Origin: Weissella cibaria KACC 11862
GTDB lineage: Bacteria; Bacillota; Bacilli; Lactobacillales; Lactobacillaceae
Direction of reading: 5' to 3'
Assembly (NCBI RefSeq): GCF_000193635.1
Contig: NZ_AEKT01000057.1
Location: 62,001 to 126,000, forward strand
DNA: 64,000 nt
The first letter of the stretch is position 1. Each line of letters starts with the position of its first letter. The notes below the pieces were generated by a model. It saw only the letters and a list, made by a program, of their open reading frames with translations. It searched no databases and was not told where the DNA came from. The position numbers and the translations under genes are program-made. Positions 41,905 to 51,700 of the stretch are shown piece after piece.

Positions 41905-42849
41905 TTAGAACGTCAAAACAACCTTACCGCGAACGGCTTGTGCTTCAACAATCTTGTGACCTTCCTTCAAGTTTTCCAAGCTGAATGGCTTTACTTCAGC
42001 AACAGCAACCTTGTAGTCACCGTTTCCCAAGTGCTCCATCAATTGCGTCAAAACTTCAGTCGTTGATTGCATCACGTAGTAGTCACCCTTGATGTTCTTG
42101 GCATCGCGAGCAGCCTTAACGTCGTCGCCCAAAGGAACAGTAGATACGATACGTCCGCCATCCTTCAAAACTTGCATTGAACCCAAAGCGTTGTTACCAC
42201 CAATGATTTCAACAACAGTATCAACTGATGACTCTGGGATAACGTCAGTAAACTTTTGCGTCGTGAAGTCGATTGCCACGATGTCTTCGTTCAACTCGTG
42301 TAGGTAATCAATATCAGTTGGCAATGAAGTCGTGTAAATCTTTGATGCGCCACGGTACAAAGCCGTTTGCAAAGCGGCGTAACCAACGGCACCAGCACCA
42401 CCGTGAATCAAGATTGACTCACCTTCTTGCAAGTTCAAAGCGTCAACAACGGCTTGGTAACCAGTTTGACCACCCAAAGCCAATGCAGCAGCATCTTCGA
42501 ATGAAACAGAATCTGGCAAGTGACCAGCAGTGTCAGCGTCAACAACGGCGTACTCTGCGTAACCGTGCTCGTGAGGAACTGCCACAACACGCTCACCAAC
42601 CTTGAACTCAGTTACATCAGCCGCAACCGCTTCAACAACACCGGCAATCGTTGAACCACCGATCATGTTTTCCTTAGCTGGTACACCAAAGGCACCGGCA
42701 CGGAACTTCACGTCGTATGGGTCCATTGCGATAGCAGCTTGCTTGATCAAGATGCTACCCTTCGTCAAAACTGGCTTTTCCACTTCTGCTTCGTGGAATA
42801 CGTCAACATCACCAAATTCATCAAATACAACAGCCTTCATCGTAGCCAT
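41905..42849 (-). CDS. NADPH:quinone reductase-like medium-chain dehydrogenase
   Basis: 314-residue zinc-independent MDR superfamily enzyme: GroES-like N-terminal domain (MKAVVFDEFGDVDVFHEAEV, AIAMDPYDVKFRAG), then the cofactor domain with ILIHGGAGAVGYAALQTALYRGA. It resembles quinone oxidoreductase / zeta-crystallin-type proteins that reduce quinones or enals. The start at 42849 has AAGGAA 8 bases upstream; the longer frame to 42978 crosses the promoter. An inverted repeat TTAC-N5-GTAA between the promoter boxes suggests control by a thiol-stress HxlR/MarR-type repressor (inference). Confidence 0.85.
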   Translation of the reverse strand: MATMKAVVFDEFGDVDVFHEAEVEKPVLTKGSILIKQAAIAMDPYDVKFRAGAFGVPAKENMIGGSTIAGVVEAVAADVTEFKVGERVVAVPHEHGYAEYAVVDADTAGHLPDSVSFEDAAALALGGQTGYQAVVDALNLQEGESILIHGGAGAVGYAALQTALYRGASKIYTTSLPTDIDYLHELNEDIVAIDFTTQKFTDVIPESSVDTVVEIIGGNNALGSMQVLKDGGRIVSTVPLGDDVKAARDAKNIKGDYYVMQSTTEVLTQLMEHLGNGDYKVAVAEVKPFSLENLKEGHKIVEAQAVRGKVVLTF

Positions 42850-42905
42850 GAGTATTATTCCTTCTTTCGTTTCAAAAATACTATTTCTCTTAATTGATGA
42901 CCTTA

Positions 42906-42933
42906 ATTTTACACTTACGAAAAGTAAATGCAA
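42906..42933 (-). promoter_or_regulatory. Promoter of the quinone-reductase-like gene with inverted repeat
   Basis: Minus strand: -35 TTGCAT (42928-42933), 16-base spacer, -10 TAAAAT (42906-42911). The spacer contains TTACGAAAAGTAA (42915-42927 on the plus strand), a TTAC/GTAA dyad placed like a repressor operator. Confidence 0.6.
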
Positions 42934-43078
42934 CAAAAAAAGCCAAGATTGTGAAAAACAATTTGCGACAATGTCCACAAAGGGCGACTTTGCTTGTTTT
43001 TTAACAAGTGAAGTTTAAGTGAATTTACTGTTACAACCCTGTATAATTCATTATGACAGAAAAACGGAGGTAAGTCTC

Positions 43079-44272
43079 GTGAGCGGATTTGGCGTTCCTA
43101 TTATTGACGCTATCATTGCATTTCCTATTATTTTGATAGCGCTATTCATTCCATTTTTATTCCTACAGTATCGTCGTTATGGTGCCGTGACCTTTTGGCA
43201 CACGGTGATGACGTTTAGTTTTGTTTTTTATTTCACGACAGCATTTTTCTTGGTTATTTTACCATTACCAACGGAAGCGACTCTCGAACACTTGCAAGCC
43301 ATCGGCGCACCAACGCGTAATTTAGATCCCTTGCAAGTTGTTCGGACCTTCTTCCAAGACAATCCCTACTTCCACGGTGGTGGGTTAAAAGCCGGTCTAT
43401 TGGATCCATCCTTTACGCAAGCGGCCTTTAACGTCTTACTAACCGTGCCATTCGGCATGTACTTGCACTTCTATTTCAAGCGTGGCTTCTTTACCACCTT
43501 AATTTTGACATTCATGCTGACGCTCTTTTATGAAACAACCCAATACACCGGTTTGTACCATATATACTGGCGTCCATACCGTTTGTTTGACGTTGATGAT
43601 TTGATTTTGAACACCACTGGTGGCCTGATTGGCTGGGTTTTCGCGCCATTACTTGGTATCCTGTTGCCATCTCGTGATCGGATGGATGAACGTGCTCGCA
43701 GTCTTGGCCACCGTGTAACATTGGTACGTCGCTTACTATCATTCGGCTTGGATTTCGTTATTGCAACGGCCATTAGTTTCGTTTTGACGCAAATTTTGCC
43801 CAATGAAACGAGTGCTGACATCTTGTCTTATATCATTGTCTGGGGTGTTGTGCCGCTTTTGCTCGGTGCAACTTTGGGACAAATGGTCGTACGTATTCGT
43901 TACGATGTCGCCAAGTCACAACGTTGGCGCATCATTGTTCGTAACGCTTTAATGGTTGGATTTACCATTTACTTCTTCCCATTCTGGCTCCAATTGATTG
44001 GCTCAACCGGGACCGTTTCAGCTGAAACTTTGAACCGCACCTATACATTCATCTTGCTGTTCGCGGCCCCAGCGGTGATTTTAGTCATTGATTGGCTGAT
44101 TACCATTTTCCGACCACAGCATAAGTTGTTGTACGAGAAAATTAGTGGCGCTGGATCAGAAGCGATTGTTAAAACAACAACAATGGCCGACGCGCCAATT
44201 CTAAAAGAACAGACTACGCCACAACCTGAAGTTGACCAACAACCTACTTCACGTAGCGAGCGTCATCACTAA
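43079..44272 (+). CDS. VanZ-RDD family membrane protein
   Basis: 397 residues combining a VanZ-like N-terminal membrane domain (about 1-215; LLTVPFGMYLHFYF, FMLTLFYETTQYTGLY and FDVDDLILNTTGGLIGW are its hallmarks) with a C-terminal RDD-like domain (about 220-340; RLLSFGLDFVIATAISFVL) and a polar tail. VanZ is linked to teicoplanin resistance in enterococcal vanA clusters; most homologues have no assigned role. GTG at 43079 is chosen because GGAGG lies 8 bases upstream; an in-frame ATG-like extension to 43019 is unsupported. TATAAT at 43042-43047 is the likely -10. Confidence 0.82.
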   Translation: MSGFGVPIIDAIIAFPIILIALFIPFLFLQYRRYGAVTFWHTVMTFSFVFYFTTAFFLVILPLPTEATLEHLQAIGAPTRNLDPLQVVRTFFQDNPYFHGGGLKAGLLDPSFTQAAFNVLLTVPFGMYLHFYFKRGFFTTLILTFMLTLFYETTQYTGLYHIYWRPYRLFDVDDLILNTTGGLIGWVFAPLLGILLPSRDRMDERARSLGHRVTLVRRLLSFGLDFVIATAISFVLTQILPNETSADILSYIIVWGVVPLLLGATLGQMVVRIRYDVAKSQRWRIIVRNALMVGFTIYFFPFWLQLIGSTGTVSAETLNRTYTFILLFAAPAVILVIDWLITIFRPQHKLLYEKISGAGSEAIVKTTTMADAPILKEQTTPQPEVDQQPTSRSERHH

Positions 44273-44274
44273 TG

Positions 44275-44313
44275 AAAAAATGCCTGACGGAGAATTCCAT
44301 CAGGCATTTTTTT
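44275..44313 (+). terminator. Bidirectional terminator between VanZ-RDD and tyrS
   Basis: Stem AAAAAATGCCTGA..TCAGGCATTTTTT with T-runs on both strands, serving two convergent genes. Confidence 0.92.
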
Positions 44314-44314
44314 A

Positions 44315-45574
44315 TTAACGTACGACCGCTACGGCCCACTTCTTCTTACCGCGCTTCACAATGACATATTGTCCATCGTACTTTGCGGTTGGGTTAATGA
44401 CGGCTTCTTCATCAGTGATTTGCTCACCATTAATACGGATGGCACCGTCCTTAACTGACTTACGAGCGGCTGTCTTTGACTTTTCCAAGCCGGCTGCCAC
44501 AACCAAGTCCAACAAACCAATTTCAGCATTGTCGATTTCAAACGTTGGGACGTTACCAGCCAAAATTGCCACTTCTTCAGTCGTCAATTCAGCGACGTCA
44601 GCGTTACCAAACAACACCTTCGTCATCGTTTCAGCCGTCTTAACAGCCTCAGCACCGTGCACGAATGTCGTCACTTCTTGTGCCAAACGACGTTGTGCAT
44701 TGCGCGCAGCTGCATTTTCTTGCAAGTCGGCTACCAAAGCGCTGATTTCGTCTTGTGACAAGAACGTAAAGTACTTCAACATCTTCTCGACATCAGAATC
44801 AGCTGTGTTCAACCAGAATTGGTAGAACTCAAATGGCGTCGTCTTCTCTGGATCAAGCCAAACGGCACCACCTTCAGTCTTACCAAACTTTGTACCGTCA
44901 GCCTTCAACAGCAAAGGCACTGTCAAACCAAAGGCTGGTGCTTCACCACCCTCAAGCTTGTGGATCAAATCGATACCACCCGTGATGTTACCCCATTGGT
45001 CTGAACCACCAACTTGCAAGCGCACATTTTCGCGCTTCCACAACTCATGGAAGTCGATTGATTGCAAGATTTGATACGTAAATTCCGTAAATGAAATGCC
45101 GGCTTCCAAACGAGACGCAACGACATCCTTCGCCAACATGGTGTTGATCGAGAACAACTTACCGTATTCACGCAACATGTCGAGCAATGACAACTTGCCC
45201 AACCAATCAAAGTTGTTCACAATTGTGAAACCATCTTCACCGAACAACTTTACCATCTGGGCGCGAATCTTCTCAACGTTAGCAGCCACGTCCTCTTGTG
45301 ACAACAACTTACGCTCTGACTTCTTACCTGATGGGTCACCGATTGAACCAGTGGCACCACCCACAACGATCACTGGCTTTTGACCAGCCAATTGGAATCG
45401 CTTCAAAATCATAAATGGAATCAAGTGTCCGATGTGCATTGAATCCCCGGTTGGGTCGATTCCTACGTACACACCGATTTGTTCCTTGGTCATTTGCTCG
45501 CGTAGACCATCTTCATCGGTTGTTTGATTGATGGCACCACGCCATGCTAGTTCTTGCAAAATATCTTCTGCCAT
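44315..45574 (-). CDS. tyrS: Tyrosyl-tRNA synthetase
   Basis: 419-residue class I synthetase charging tRNA-Tyr. HIGH-type motif HIGHL (about 42-46), the tyrosine pocket segments VGGATGSIGDPSGK and QVGGSDQWGNI, KMSKS-like KFGKTEGG (about 229-236) and a C-terminal S4 RNA-binding domain (about 350-419). The length is normal for the bacterial TyrS group. GAGGAGAG precedes the ATG. Controlled by the Tyr T-box upstream. Confidence 0.96.
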   Translation of the reverse strand: MAEDILQELAWRGAINQTTDEDGLREQMTKEQIGVYVGIDPTGDSMHIGHLIPFMILKRFQLAGQKPVIVVGGATGSIGDPSGKKSERKLLSQEDVAANVEKIRAQMVKLFGEDGFTIVNNFDWLGKLSLLDMLREYGKLFSINTMLAKDVVASRLEAGISFTEFTYQILQSIDFHELWKRENVRLQVGGSDQWGNITGGIDLIHKLEGGEAPAFGLTVPLLLKADGTKFGKTEGGAVWLDPEKTTPFEFYQFWLNTADSDVEKMLKYFTFLSQDEISALVADLQENAAARNAQRRLAQEVTTFVHGAEAVKTAETMTKVLFGNADVAELTTEEVAILAGNVPTFEIDNAEIGLLDLVVAAGLEKSKTAARKSVKDGAIRINGEQITDEEAVINPTAKYDGQYVIVKRGKKKWAVAVVR

Positions 45575-45627
45575 AGCTACTCTCCTCTAAAAAATGATGA
45601 CATTCTTTTTGGTTGGGGTAATAAAAA

Positions 45628-45840
45628 GCACCCCAACCAGTTAACACTGATTAGGGCGCTGTTAAACGCGGTACCACCTAAATTGCCACGATATTTCGTG
45701 ACCACTCATCTTCCCAGTAACGTTGGGGTGACGTACATGATGTTTGTGCGAGTGTAATTCAGGTTTTGGACTTGGCTAGCTCACAACATCCGCTAGCTCT
45801 CTGCATGTCCACCAAAATCCCTACTAAATTCGCTCATGTA
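45628..45840 (-). promoter_or_regulatory. T-box leader of tyrS, Tyr specifier
   Basis: Minus strand: Stem I with the apical CAGAGAGCTAGC-GGATGTTGTGA-GCTAGC motif; a specifier loop CTGAATTACACTCG where TAC (45754-45756) followed by A specifies Tyr; T-box TTTAGGTGGTACCGCG. The terminator GCGCCCTAATCAGT / ACTGGTTGGGGTGC (45628-45659, 14 pairs including G-U) is followed by TTTTTATT. It matches the gene it precedes. Confidence 0.94.
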
Positions 45841-45848
45841 ATAAATCT

Positions 45849-45857
45849 ATTATAGCA
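45849..45857 (-). promoter_or_regulatory. tyrS extended -10 promoter
   Basis: Minus-strand TGCTATAAT: a consensus -10 with the TGn extension. The -35 region is weak, as expected for an extended -10 promoter. Confidence 0.7.
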
Positions 45858-45922
45858 CGCACCTTTTCCGATAAACAGATACTAATAACATGGTTGTCAG
45901 TTATCGCGATGTCTCGAAATTA

Positions 45923-45965
45923 AAAAGCAATGCTACCATTATTTTTTTCTGGCAACATTGCTTTT
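45923..45965 (-). terminator. Terminator of the TauE-family gene
   Basis: Stem AAAAGCAATG..CCA / TGG..CATTGCTTTT, followed on the minus strand by T-rich sequence. Confidence 0.8.
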
Positions 45966-45970
45966 AGAAA

Positions 45971-46876
45971 TTAGTTATCGCGATTAATAATATCTGCTGG
46001 TTCTGGTTGACGTGAATCACGGAATAGATTAAATGCCGTGTACAACGCTAGTGCGACGATAAAGTAGCTCAAAATGGCAATGTTAATGTTGGTCACTAAC
46101 TTCGCAGCCACGATAACACCGATAACACCACCGATTGCCATACCGGTGAATCCACGCCACTCAACACGGCCGGTCTTCACAAAACCAATCGCTGACGTCA
46201 TCATGATCATAGCAGCATCCATCATCATCACTGGAAAGGCAACCAACGGATTAACACCGACTAGTGAGAAAAAAATCAACTCTGGTGTGTAATTTCCCAA
46301 GCCAATGGTCATCAACACCCCCAACGTAAAGTTGACCACCAAGCCCAAGACAAGTAGCCAACCATGCAACCCGTGGGTCGTCATTGATTCAGCATGGCCT
46401 GGGTTCGTCAGCAACTTAATGAACATTGTGACGGCCGCCAGCGTCAAGGCAATCGATAACCCGCGTTGCATCTTACGCACTGGCCAATTAGCCGTAATAC
46501 GTGTACCAGATGCCGCCCCGGCCACCGCCGCTAACGTCATTGGAATCAAAGTTGACACTTCAATTTTAACGGATGTGAGGAAGAACAGAGCTTCCACAAA
46601 CACGGGGATTGCATGACCAGCATTCATTGTACCCGGCAATTTACGATCGTCATCCAGCCACTTAAAACCTTTGAAGAACGCGGTCGTCGTTGCGAATGAA
46701 CCGATACCGATTGTATCACCGAAATCTGTAATAAACCCAATGATGAATCCCGGGACAAACTTTTGGAGTAGGTTTACTTTGTTGCGACGCATTGTGGTGA
46801 TGTACAAAATTGCCATCCCAATTAATGCAATGATTAATAGCACCTGTAGGGCGCGTAATACCAAATGTTCTGTCAT
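45971..46876 (-). CDS. TauE/SafE (TSUP) family transporter
   Basis: 301-residue membrane protein with about eight hydrophobic segments in two Gly-rich halves (FIIGFITDFGDTIGIGSFATTTAFFKGFKWLDD and GNYTPELIFFSLVGVNPLVAFPVMMMDAAMIMM), the pseudo-twofold layout of the TSUP family, whose members export sulfite, sulfoacetate or sulfur intermediates. The substrate is not predictable here and there are no sulfur-metabolism neighbours. AGGAG precedes the start. Upstream lies a 669-base gene-free region with structured repeats. Confidence 0.8.
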   Translation of the reverse strand: MTEHLVLRALQVLLIIALIGMAILYITTMRRNKVNLLQKFVPGFIIGFITDFGDTIGIGSFATTTAFFKGFKWLDDDRKLPGTMNAGHAIPVFVEALFFLTSVKIEVSTLIPMTLAAVAGAASGTRITANWPVRKMQRGLSIALTLAAVTMFIKLLTNPGHAESMTTHGLHGWLLVLGLVVNFTLGVLMTIGLGNYTPELIFFSLVGVNPLVAFPVMMMDAAMIMMTSAIGFVKTGRVEWRGFTGMAIGGVIGVIVAAKLVTNINIAILSYFIVALALYTAFNLFRDSRQPEPADIINRDN

Positions 46877-46975
46877 AAAAAACTCCTAAAATTTGTTTGT
46901 CCGAAAATTAAGTTTACCAAAAATTAGTGGTTTAGGCACGATTTTTGACCAGTAAGTCTTATTGGATTATTGGGT

Positions 46976-47175
46976 CGTCGCGTTGCGACGAAGTATGGTG
47001 GGTGGGGTGCGACTTCGCCAAAGATTGACCGGGGTAAACTCCGCCGGCACGAGCAACGGCTAGCTCCCAAATAATTGGGCTAAGGGTCAAGGCCTGTTCG
47101 CCTTATCTAACCGGCGGTCGGCCGAACTTGTGAGTTCACCCCGGCCAATCACTACGTCACACCCCACCCACCATA
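46976..47175. repeat. Structured multi-branched element in the 46.9-47.5 kb intergenic region
   Basis: It starts with the CGTCGC-GTT-GCGACG hairpin. Then a long imperfect fold: P1 46994-47009 with 47160-47175 (16 perfect pairs, TATGGTGGGTGGGGTG), P2 47023-47041 with 47132-47150 (17 of 19 positions pair, two symmetric mismatches) and P3 CGCCGG (47042-47047) with CCGGCG (47111-47116). The interior holds two hairpins: TAGCTCCCAA-ATAA-TTGGGCTA (47061-47082) and AAGGC..GCCTT (47089-47104). No ORF of note. Only one full copy is in the window. It appears inserted in sequence otherwise shared with the upstream flank of repeat copy 2. Confidence 0.75.
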
Positions 47176-47261
47176 CTAGCAGCCAAGATAATCTCTATTT
47201 GTTTGGTAATCAGTGATGGGATTGTCATTATAATTATGCATGCCTACACAACTTTGAAATT

Positions 47262-47498
47262 CCCAAACATCAGAGTACATCTCGGCTGTTGCAACAGGTC
47301 GGGGGCGGATCCGGAGCGTTCAAAAATCGGCAACATGCCGCATGGCCAGCGCTATTCAGAAAAGCCCACACCGACCCGGAGGCTTTAGGGGGAATTACTT
47401 GCCCCGCTGAATGGCGTCTGCGCCATTCGGTTGCCGATGTTTTGAACAAAGGCGTAGGATCCACCCCCGACCTGTTGCTCGTGCGATAGCACGACACA
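47262..47498 (+). repeat. 237-bp structured intergenic repeat, copy 3
   Basis: The outer stem is 47291-47312 with 47457-47478 (21 of 22 positions pair; one C-A mismatch); the variable block is TCGGGGGCGG. An inner-stem pair that is G-C in copies 1 and 2 is A-T here (CAGCGC opposite TCTGCGCC). The 3' hairpin TCGTGC-GATA-GCACGA is conserved. It lies between the TauE gene's upstream region and the 3' end of the NAD(P)-binding protein gene. Confidence 0.85.
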
Positions 47499-47504
47499 CC
47501 AAAA

Positions 47505-47536
47505 AACCATCAAAGTCACTATTAGACTTGATGGTT
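47505..47536 (-). terminator. Terminator of the NAD(P)-binding protein gene
   Basis: Stem AACCATCAA-GTC / GACTTGATGGTT with one unpaired base, followed on the minus strand by TTTTTTGG. Confidence 0.85.
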
Positions 47537-47545
47537 CTGGTTTAA

Positions 47546-48181
47546 TTACATATCTGAAACCGTGAAGCGTTCACGGATGTGTTGGGGTGTTTCAATTTCG
47601 TCTAACACGCCGACCGCCATGTTACCGGCCGTAACGTGTGACTTACCATCTGCTGACAATAACAAATCGTTCAACGCAATGCGGTGCTCGCTTGCTGGTC
47701 CTGGCGTGAAGTTTTGTTGTGGTGAGACACCAGTCCAGTTCACATCTGGCGTCGCGCGCAAAATATCTAATTCCAGCACACCATAACGTGGCTCATCAAT
47801 CCAAGCTTCATTACCTGGTAACTCGACCAAGAAATCAAAAAGGCGTGTGCCATTCGCTTGAATCAATGAAGCCGCCCCCAACAAGAAAATAACCCGTGTT
47901 TCTGATTGGCGGAATTCATGAATCAAATGCGTCACCGCATCCAAATTCAAATATGCCTCCTTGTGGTTGGCAAATGCATTGACCACAACATCAAACTGTT
48001 CCAACGTCGCACGCTTTAAATCAAAGATATCTGATACCAACAGCGTTGCCCCGGCGCCAAGTTCGGCACGTGCCTTTTCGACATTCCGGACAATAGCCGT
48101 CACTTCATGACCACGTGTTGTTGCTTCTTCAAATATTGCGCGTCCTGCCATACCAGTTGCGCCAATCACTGCAATCTTCAT
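47546..48181 (-). CDS. NAD(P)H-binding atypical SDR protein
   Basis: 211 residues with an N-terminal Rossmann motif IGATGMAGRAIFEEATTRGHEVTAIVR, typical of NmrA/YwnB-like atypical short-chain dehydrogenases that bind NAD(P) and act as redox sensors or reductases. The classical YxxxK pair is not obvious. Family members often answer oxidative or aldehyde stress. The start at 48181 has GGGAG about 8 bases upstream; the earlier in-frame start at 48202 lacks one. Confidence 0.82.
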   Translation of the reverse strand: MKIAVIGATGMAGRAIFEEATTRGHEVTAIVRNVEKARAELGAGATLLVSDIFDLKRATLEQFDVVVNAFANHKEAYLNLDAVTHLIHEFRQSETRVIFLLGAASLIQANGTRLFDFLVELPGNEAWIDEPRYGVLELDILRATPDVNWTGVSPQQNFTPGPASEHRIALNDLLLSADGKSHVTAGNMAVGVLDEIETPQHIRERFTVSDM

Positions 48182-48234
48182 TACGTTATCTCCCAAATCC
48201 ATTTTAATACGTCTATTGTATCAAACAATTTCGC

Positions 48235-48600
48235 TTACTTTTCATGAATAACCTGACGAACTTGGTTTTTCAAGACCTTCACCCGGGTTTGATCATCCGG
48301 CTTCGTAATAATATAACTACCGTCTGACTGACGCACAATCGACTTCACCGTTTCTGGGTTCTTTGAAATCGTATCTGTGCCTGGTAAAATATACGACTCC
48401 CCATTCGTTAGAATGAGTTCTGCAATCGGTGTATCCGCCTTAGCTGATGATTGTTGGGCCTTTTTACTGCTCGTTGGTTCATTCTGAATGAAAGCTGAAC
48501 GTGCCGCCCAGAACACACCAAACAACATCAGGAACAGCATAAATAGCGCAGCGAGTCGCTTGACCCACGTCGTTACGGGATTTTTCTTTTTCTTAGCCAT
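48235..48600 (-). CDS. Membrane-anchored small protein, unknown function
   Basis: 121 residues: a basic start (MAKKKKN), one membrane helix about 14-34 (RLAALFMLFLMLFGVFWAARSAF), a Ser/Lys linker, then a small external domain (AELILTNGESYILPGTDTISKNPETVKSIV) ending in a basic tail. Topology is probably Nin-Cout. I recognise no family. The start at 48600 is preceded by GGAGAGG with 9-base spacing. Confidence 0.65.
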   Translation of the reverse strand: MAKKKKNPVTTWVKRLAALFMLFLMLFGVFWAARSAFIQNEPTSSKKAQQSSAKADTPIAELILTNGESYILPGTDTISKNPETVKSIVRQSDGSYIITKPDDQTRVKVLKNQVRQVIHEK

Positions 48601-48657
48601 TTTGGCAAACCTCTCCAATTTTTCTTTACTTCCATCTTACCAGGTCTGCAAACAGAA

Positions 48658-48690
48658 AGGAGGCCGGAAACTCTAGGTTTCTAGCCTCCC
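48658..48690 (-). terminator. Terminator of the first adhesin gene
   Basis: Stem GGAGGC-GAAAC / GTTTC-GCCTCC with small internal mismatches, followed on the minus strand by TTTCTG. The T-run is short. Confidence 0.65.
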
Positions 48691-48702
48691 AATACCATTA
48701 AT

Positions 48703-51700
48703 TTACAAAACCTTTTTCAAAACCACACCAGCTGTCGCCAACAAGCTTAGCAAACCAGCAATCGTTAGCCAGTATTCTTGTTCAAAACCAGTTTCTGGCA
48801 ACGTTGCTGCTGAAACTGAATTGCCTTCGCTAGTTACCAATGGGTGCTTCGCTGCCGTAATCACTGGCGTTGATGGTGCACTAGCCGTCGTCGTCATACC
48901 CGCTTGCGTCGGTTGTGCAGCTGCGACTGGCACCGGTGCTGGTGCGACAGCATGCTTAGCACTTACCTTCGCAACTGGCTGTACTGCTGACTTAGCTGGC
49001 ACATGCTTCACAACTGGTTGCTGCTTAACCGGACGCTTTGGTTGCACGGTCGTAACCGGAATTGGTTGATAGACAACCGTCACAGCAGGCAAATCACCTG
49101 GCATAGTCACCGCAACCGTTGCGATTTCAGTCGTTGACGTCTGATAGCCCGCCACTACCGGCGTTGCTTCAGCTAGCAATTCACTTGGCAACCAGGTAAT
49201 AACCTGTGTCACCAAATCTTCATCCCCCGTCAAAACGGTTGCTTGCACAGTATCTGGTACGAGCTGGTGGCCATGCTGATCAACATAATGAATTGGTCGT
49301 TGCACCGTCGTTGTCACAAGACGGTGATCATGGCCTAAATGCACCACAATCGTTTGATCAGTCGTTGTGTCGTAGTCAAAGTCGATGCCACCAATTTCGT
49401 TAATCACGTGATAGTGCGGTACACCAACCAGCTTTACTGTGGCATGACTACCACCCAAGCCTGTGATTGTTGGACCGGTTTGTACAATCCGACCATCTTG
49501 GTCATCATCCACGTACACTACGTGAGCCTGTTGTTGCTGTGGTGTGTAGTGCACCGTCACATCTTGAACGTCCGTTGGTGACGTGATGGTCACCGCTGCT
49601 ATCTGGCGTTGATCGGCGGTAAAGCCCGTCATCGTTGGTGTATCAACTGCACCTATTGTCACCGGTTGCCACGTTACCTGACCTGTAATCAAATCCATTT
49701 GACCATGCAACGTCACTTGTTGCGTCACCTGCTTTGGCGCTGGATAGCCATTGCTCGTTTGGTAACTAACATTGCGGTTAACTGCTACAACCACTGTCCC
49801 AACATCATGCGTCAAATGAATTGTAATTGTTTGATCGTGATTATCATCATGATCAAAGCCTTGGGCATCCTGCATATCAACTGATGCAATATCATAATTT
49901 GCTAATTCAATTGGTTGGAAGTAAACATCTTCATCCGAACGGCCAATGACGTCCGCGCCATGTTGGACAACTGCACCATGCGCATCGTCATCCACGTAAA
50001 CCACATGAATGCGTTGTTGATCAGCTGTATAGGTTACTTGTTCTAACCCATCAGCATCATATGACGCCTGACCCGTCACTTGACGCTGATTTGGTGTATA
50101 ACCTGGTTGGGCTGGGGTCGTGACCCGTGGGAAAGTAACCACGCCCGTTTTGGCATCGACTGTCGCACCCGTTGTCTGGTACGTTGCCTGAGTCGTTTGT
50201 TGGCCAGTTACAGCATCAACAACAATCGTCTTTGTTACGACTGCCGACTGAACCACATCAGCCAATGCCGTTGGTGCGTTAACATAGTGCACCGTGTTCG
50301 TCACCTTATGCTGTGTGACTTGCACAGCTGAACCGTGCGCTAAGGTCACTACTACATCAGCCGCACCAGTCGCACCAAAGGCAACCTGACTCGGCAAAGT
50401 ATCCGGTGCGACATAGCCCGCCGTTACATACTTCGCCACCACATCCGGCAAACTCGTCAACGGTACAGTTGCATCCGTCACCCCTGACACTGGATAACTA
50501 GTTAACGTTTCACCCGTTACCGCATCACGCACAATCACATGCGTCATTTGCACATCGGGCTCATACGTCACGGTCGTTTGACCTGCTTGCTGTTGCGGTG
50601 TTAATCGGCCGTTAACCGTTGATTGCGTCACCGTATAGCCTGGTTTAGCTGGTACGGTCACTGTTTTAAACGTCACCGTCCCATCAGTCGCAATCGTTGC
50701 ATCACCCGTGATGGCATAGGCTGGCGCTTGATCCGTCAATACCGCTTTCGTGACCGCATCGACAACGACAGTCTTCGTCACGGTCGCTGTTTGTGTGGCC
50801 ACAACCACTGGCTGGCCATTTGGTGCAGTTACAGCATTGACCGTATAGTGAACCGGATAACTGCTTTGCTGGGTCGTTGTACCGTGATCCAAGCGTACCG
50901 TCACCTGCTGTGATGTCGCATCATCCGTGTCATAAGTAGCTGGCCAATCACCTGCGTCAACAATCACGTAACCGGTCGCCTTTAAATTGGCCAGTGTCTT
51001 ATTGGCTGTTGCCGTATCAATCTTTGCATCACTGCGCCCATTAATCGTGACCGTTGCAACCGTCTTGTCACCATTAACATCAACATAGTGCACAATCACG
51101 GTTTGCATATCAGGCGTGTACACTACCGTATTGTTCGCCGTAGATTGTTGCACCGTTACTTGTTGGTGCACATTCTGCTGACTAGCTGTATACCCTGCCA
51201 CCGCTGGTGAATCCACCTGGGCGAACGTGACTGCGCCGGTTGCCTCGTCAATCGTGGCTGGCGCATCAGCCGGTACCGTATACGTTGACGCCACCACCTG
51301 GTTCGTTACCAGATCCCGGGTATCAGTCCGGGTTACCGTCACGTGTTGCGTCGTCATTGGTAACGTTACCCCTTGATAATTAATCGTATTTGTCATATCA
51401 ATTGGCGTCGTTTCCAGCTTCGTCGCATGACGTAACGTCACTTGGAACGTTTGCTGATCATCTGTGGCCGGCGTAAATAGCGTCCCTGCCACTAGTTCCT
51501 GATCGGAAACAACTTCATAACCCTTCTTAATGTACGCCTGCAAGGCCTGCTCAACAGTTGCAAAGGAAATTGTGTCACCAGTTTTACCTGCTAAGTTAAT
51601 TGCTGGCAAGTCCTTGCCCGTTGTTTCATCATGAATCGTGACCAGCGCAGTCTGTTCCGCTGGCGTATAAGTTACTACCGCAGTCGTCGTTGGATTATCA

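Noticed and set aside
45899-45984. Direct repeat AGTTATCGCGAT at 45899-45910 and 45973-45984
   Set aside because: One copy is the codons at the end of the TauE-family gene, the other flanks its terminator; probably a small local duplication without element features.
47289-47489. Reading frame conserved in the three 237-bp repeats (GAFKNRQHAAWPALFRKAHT type on the plus strand, another on the minus strand)
   Set aside because: Frames are open on both strands because the repeat is GC-rich and gapless. Start codons and ribosome-binding sites are not shared between copies, and the substitutions follow base pairing rather than codon position.
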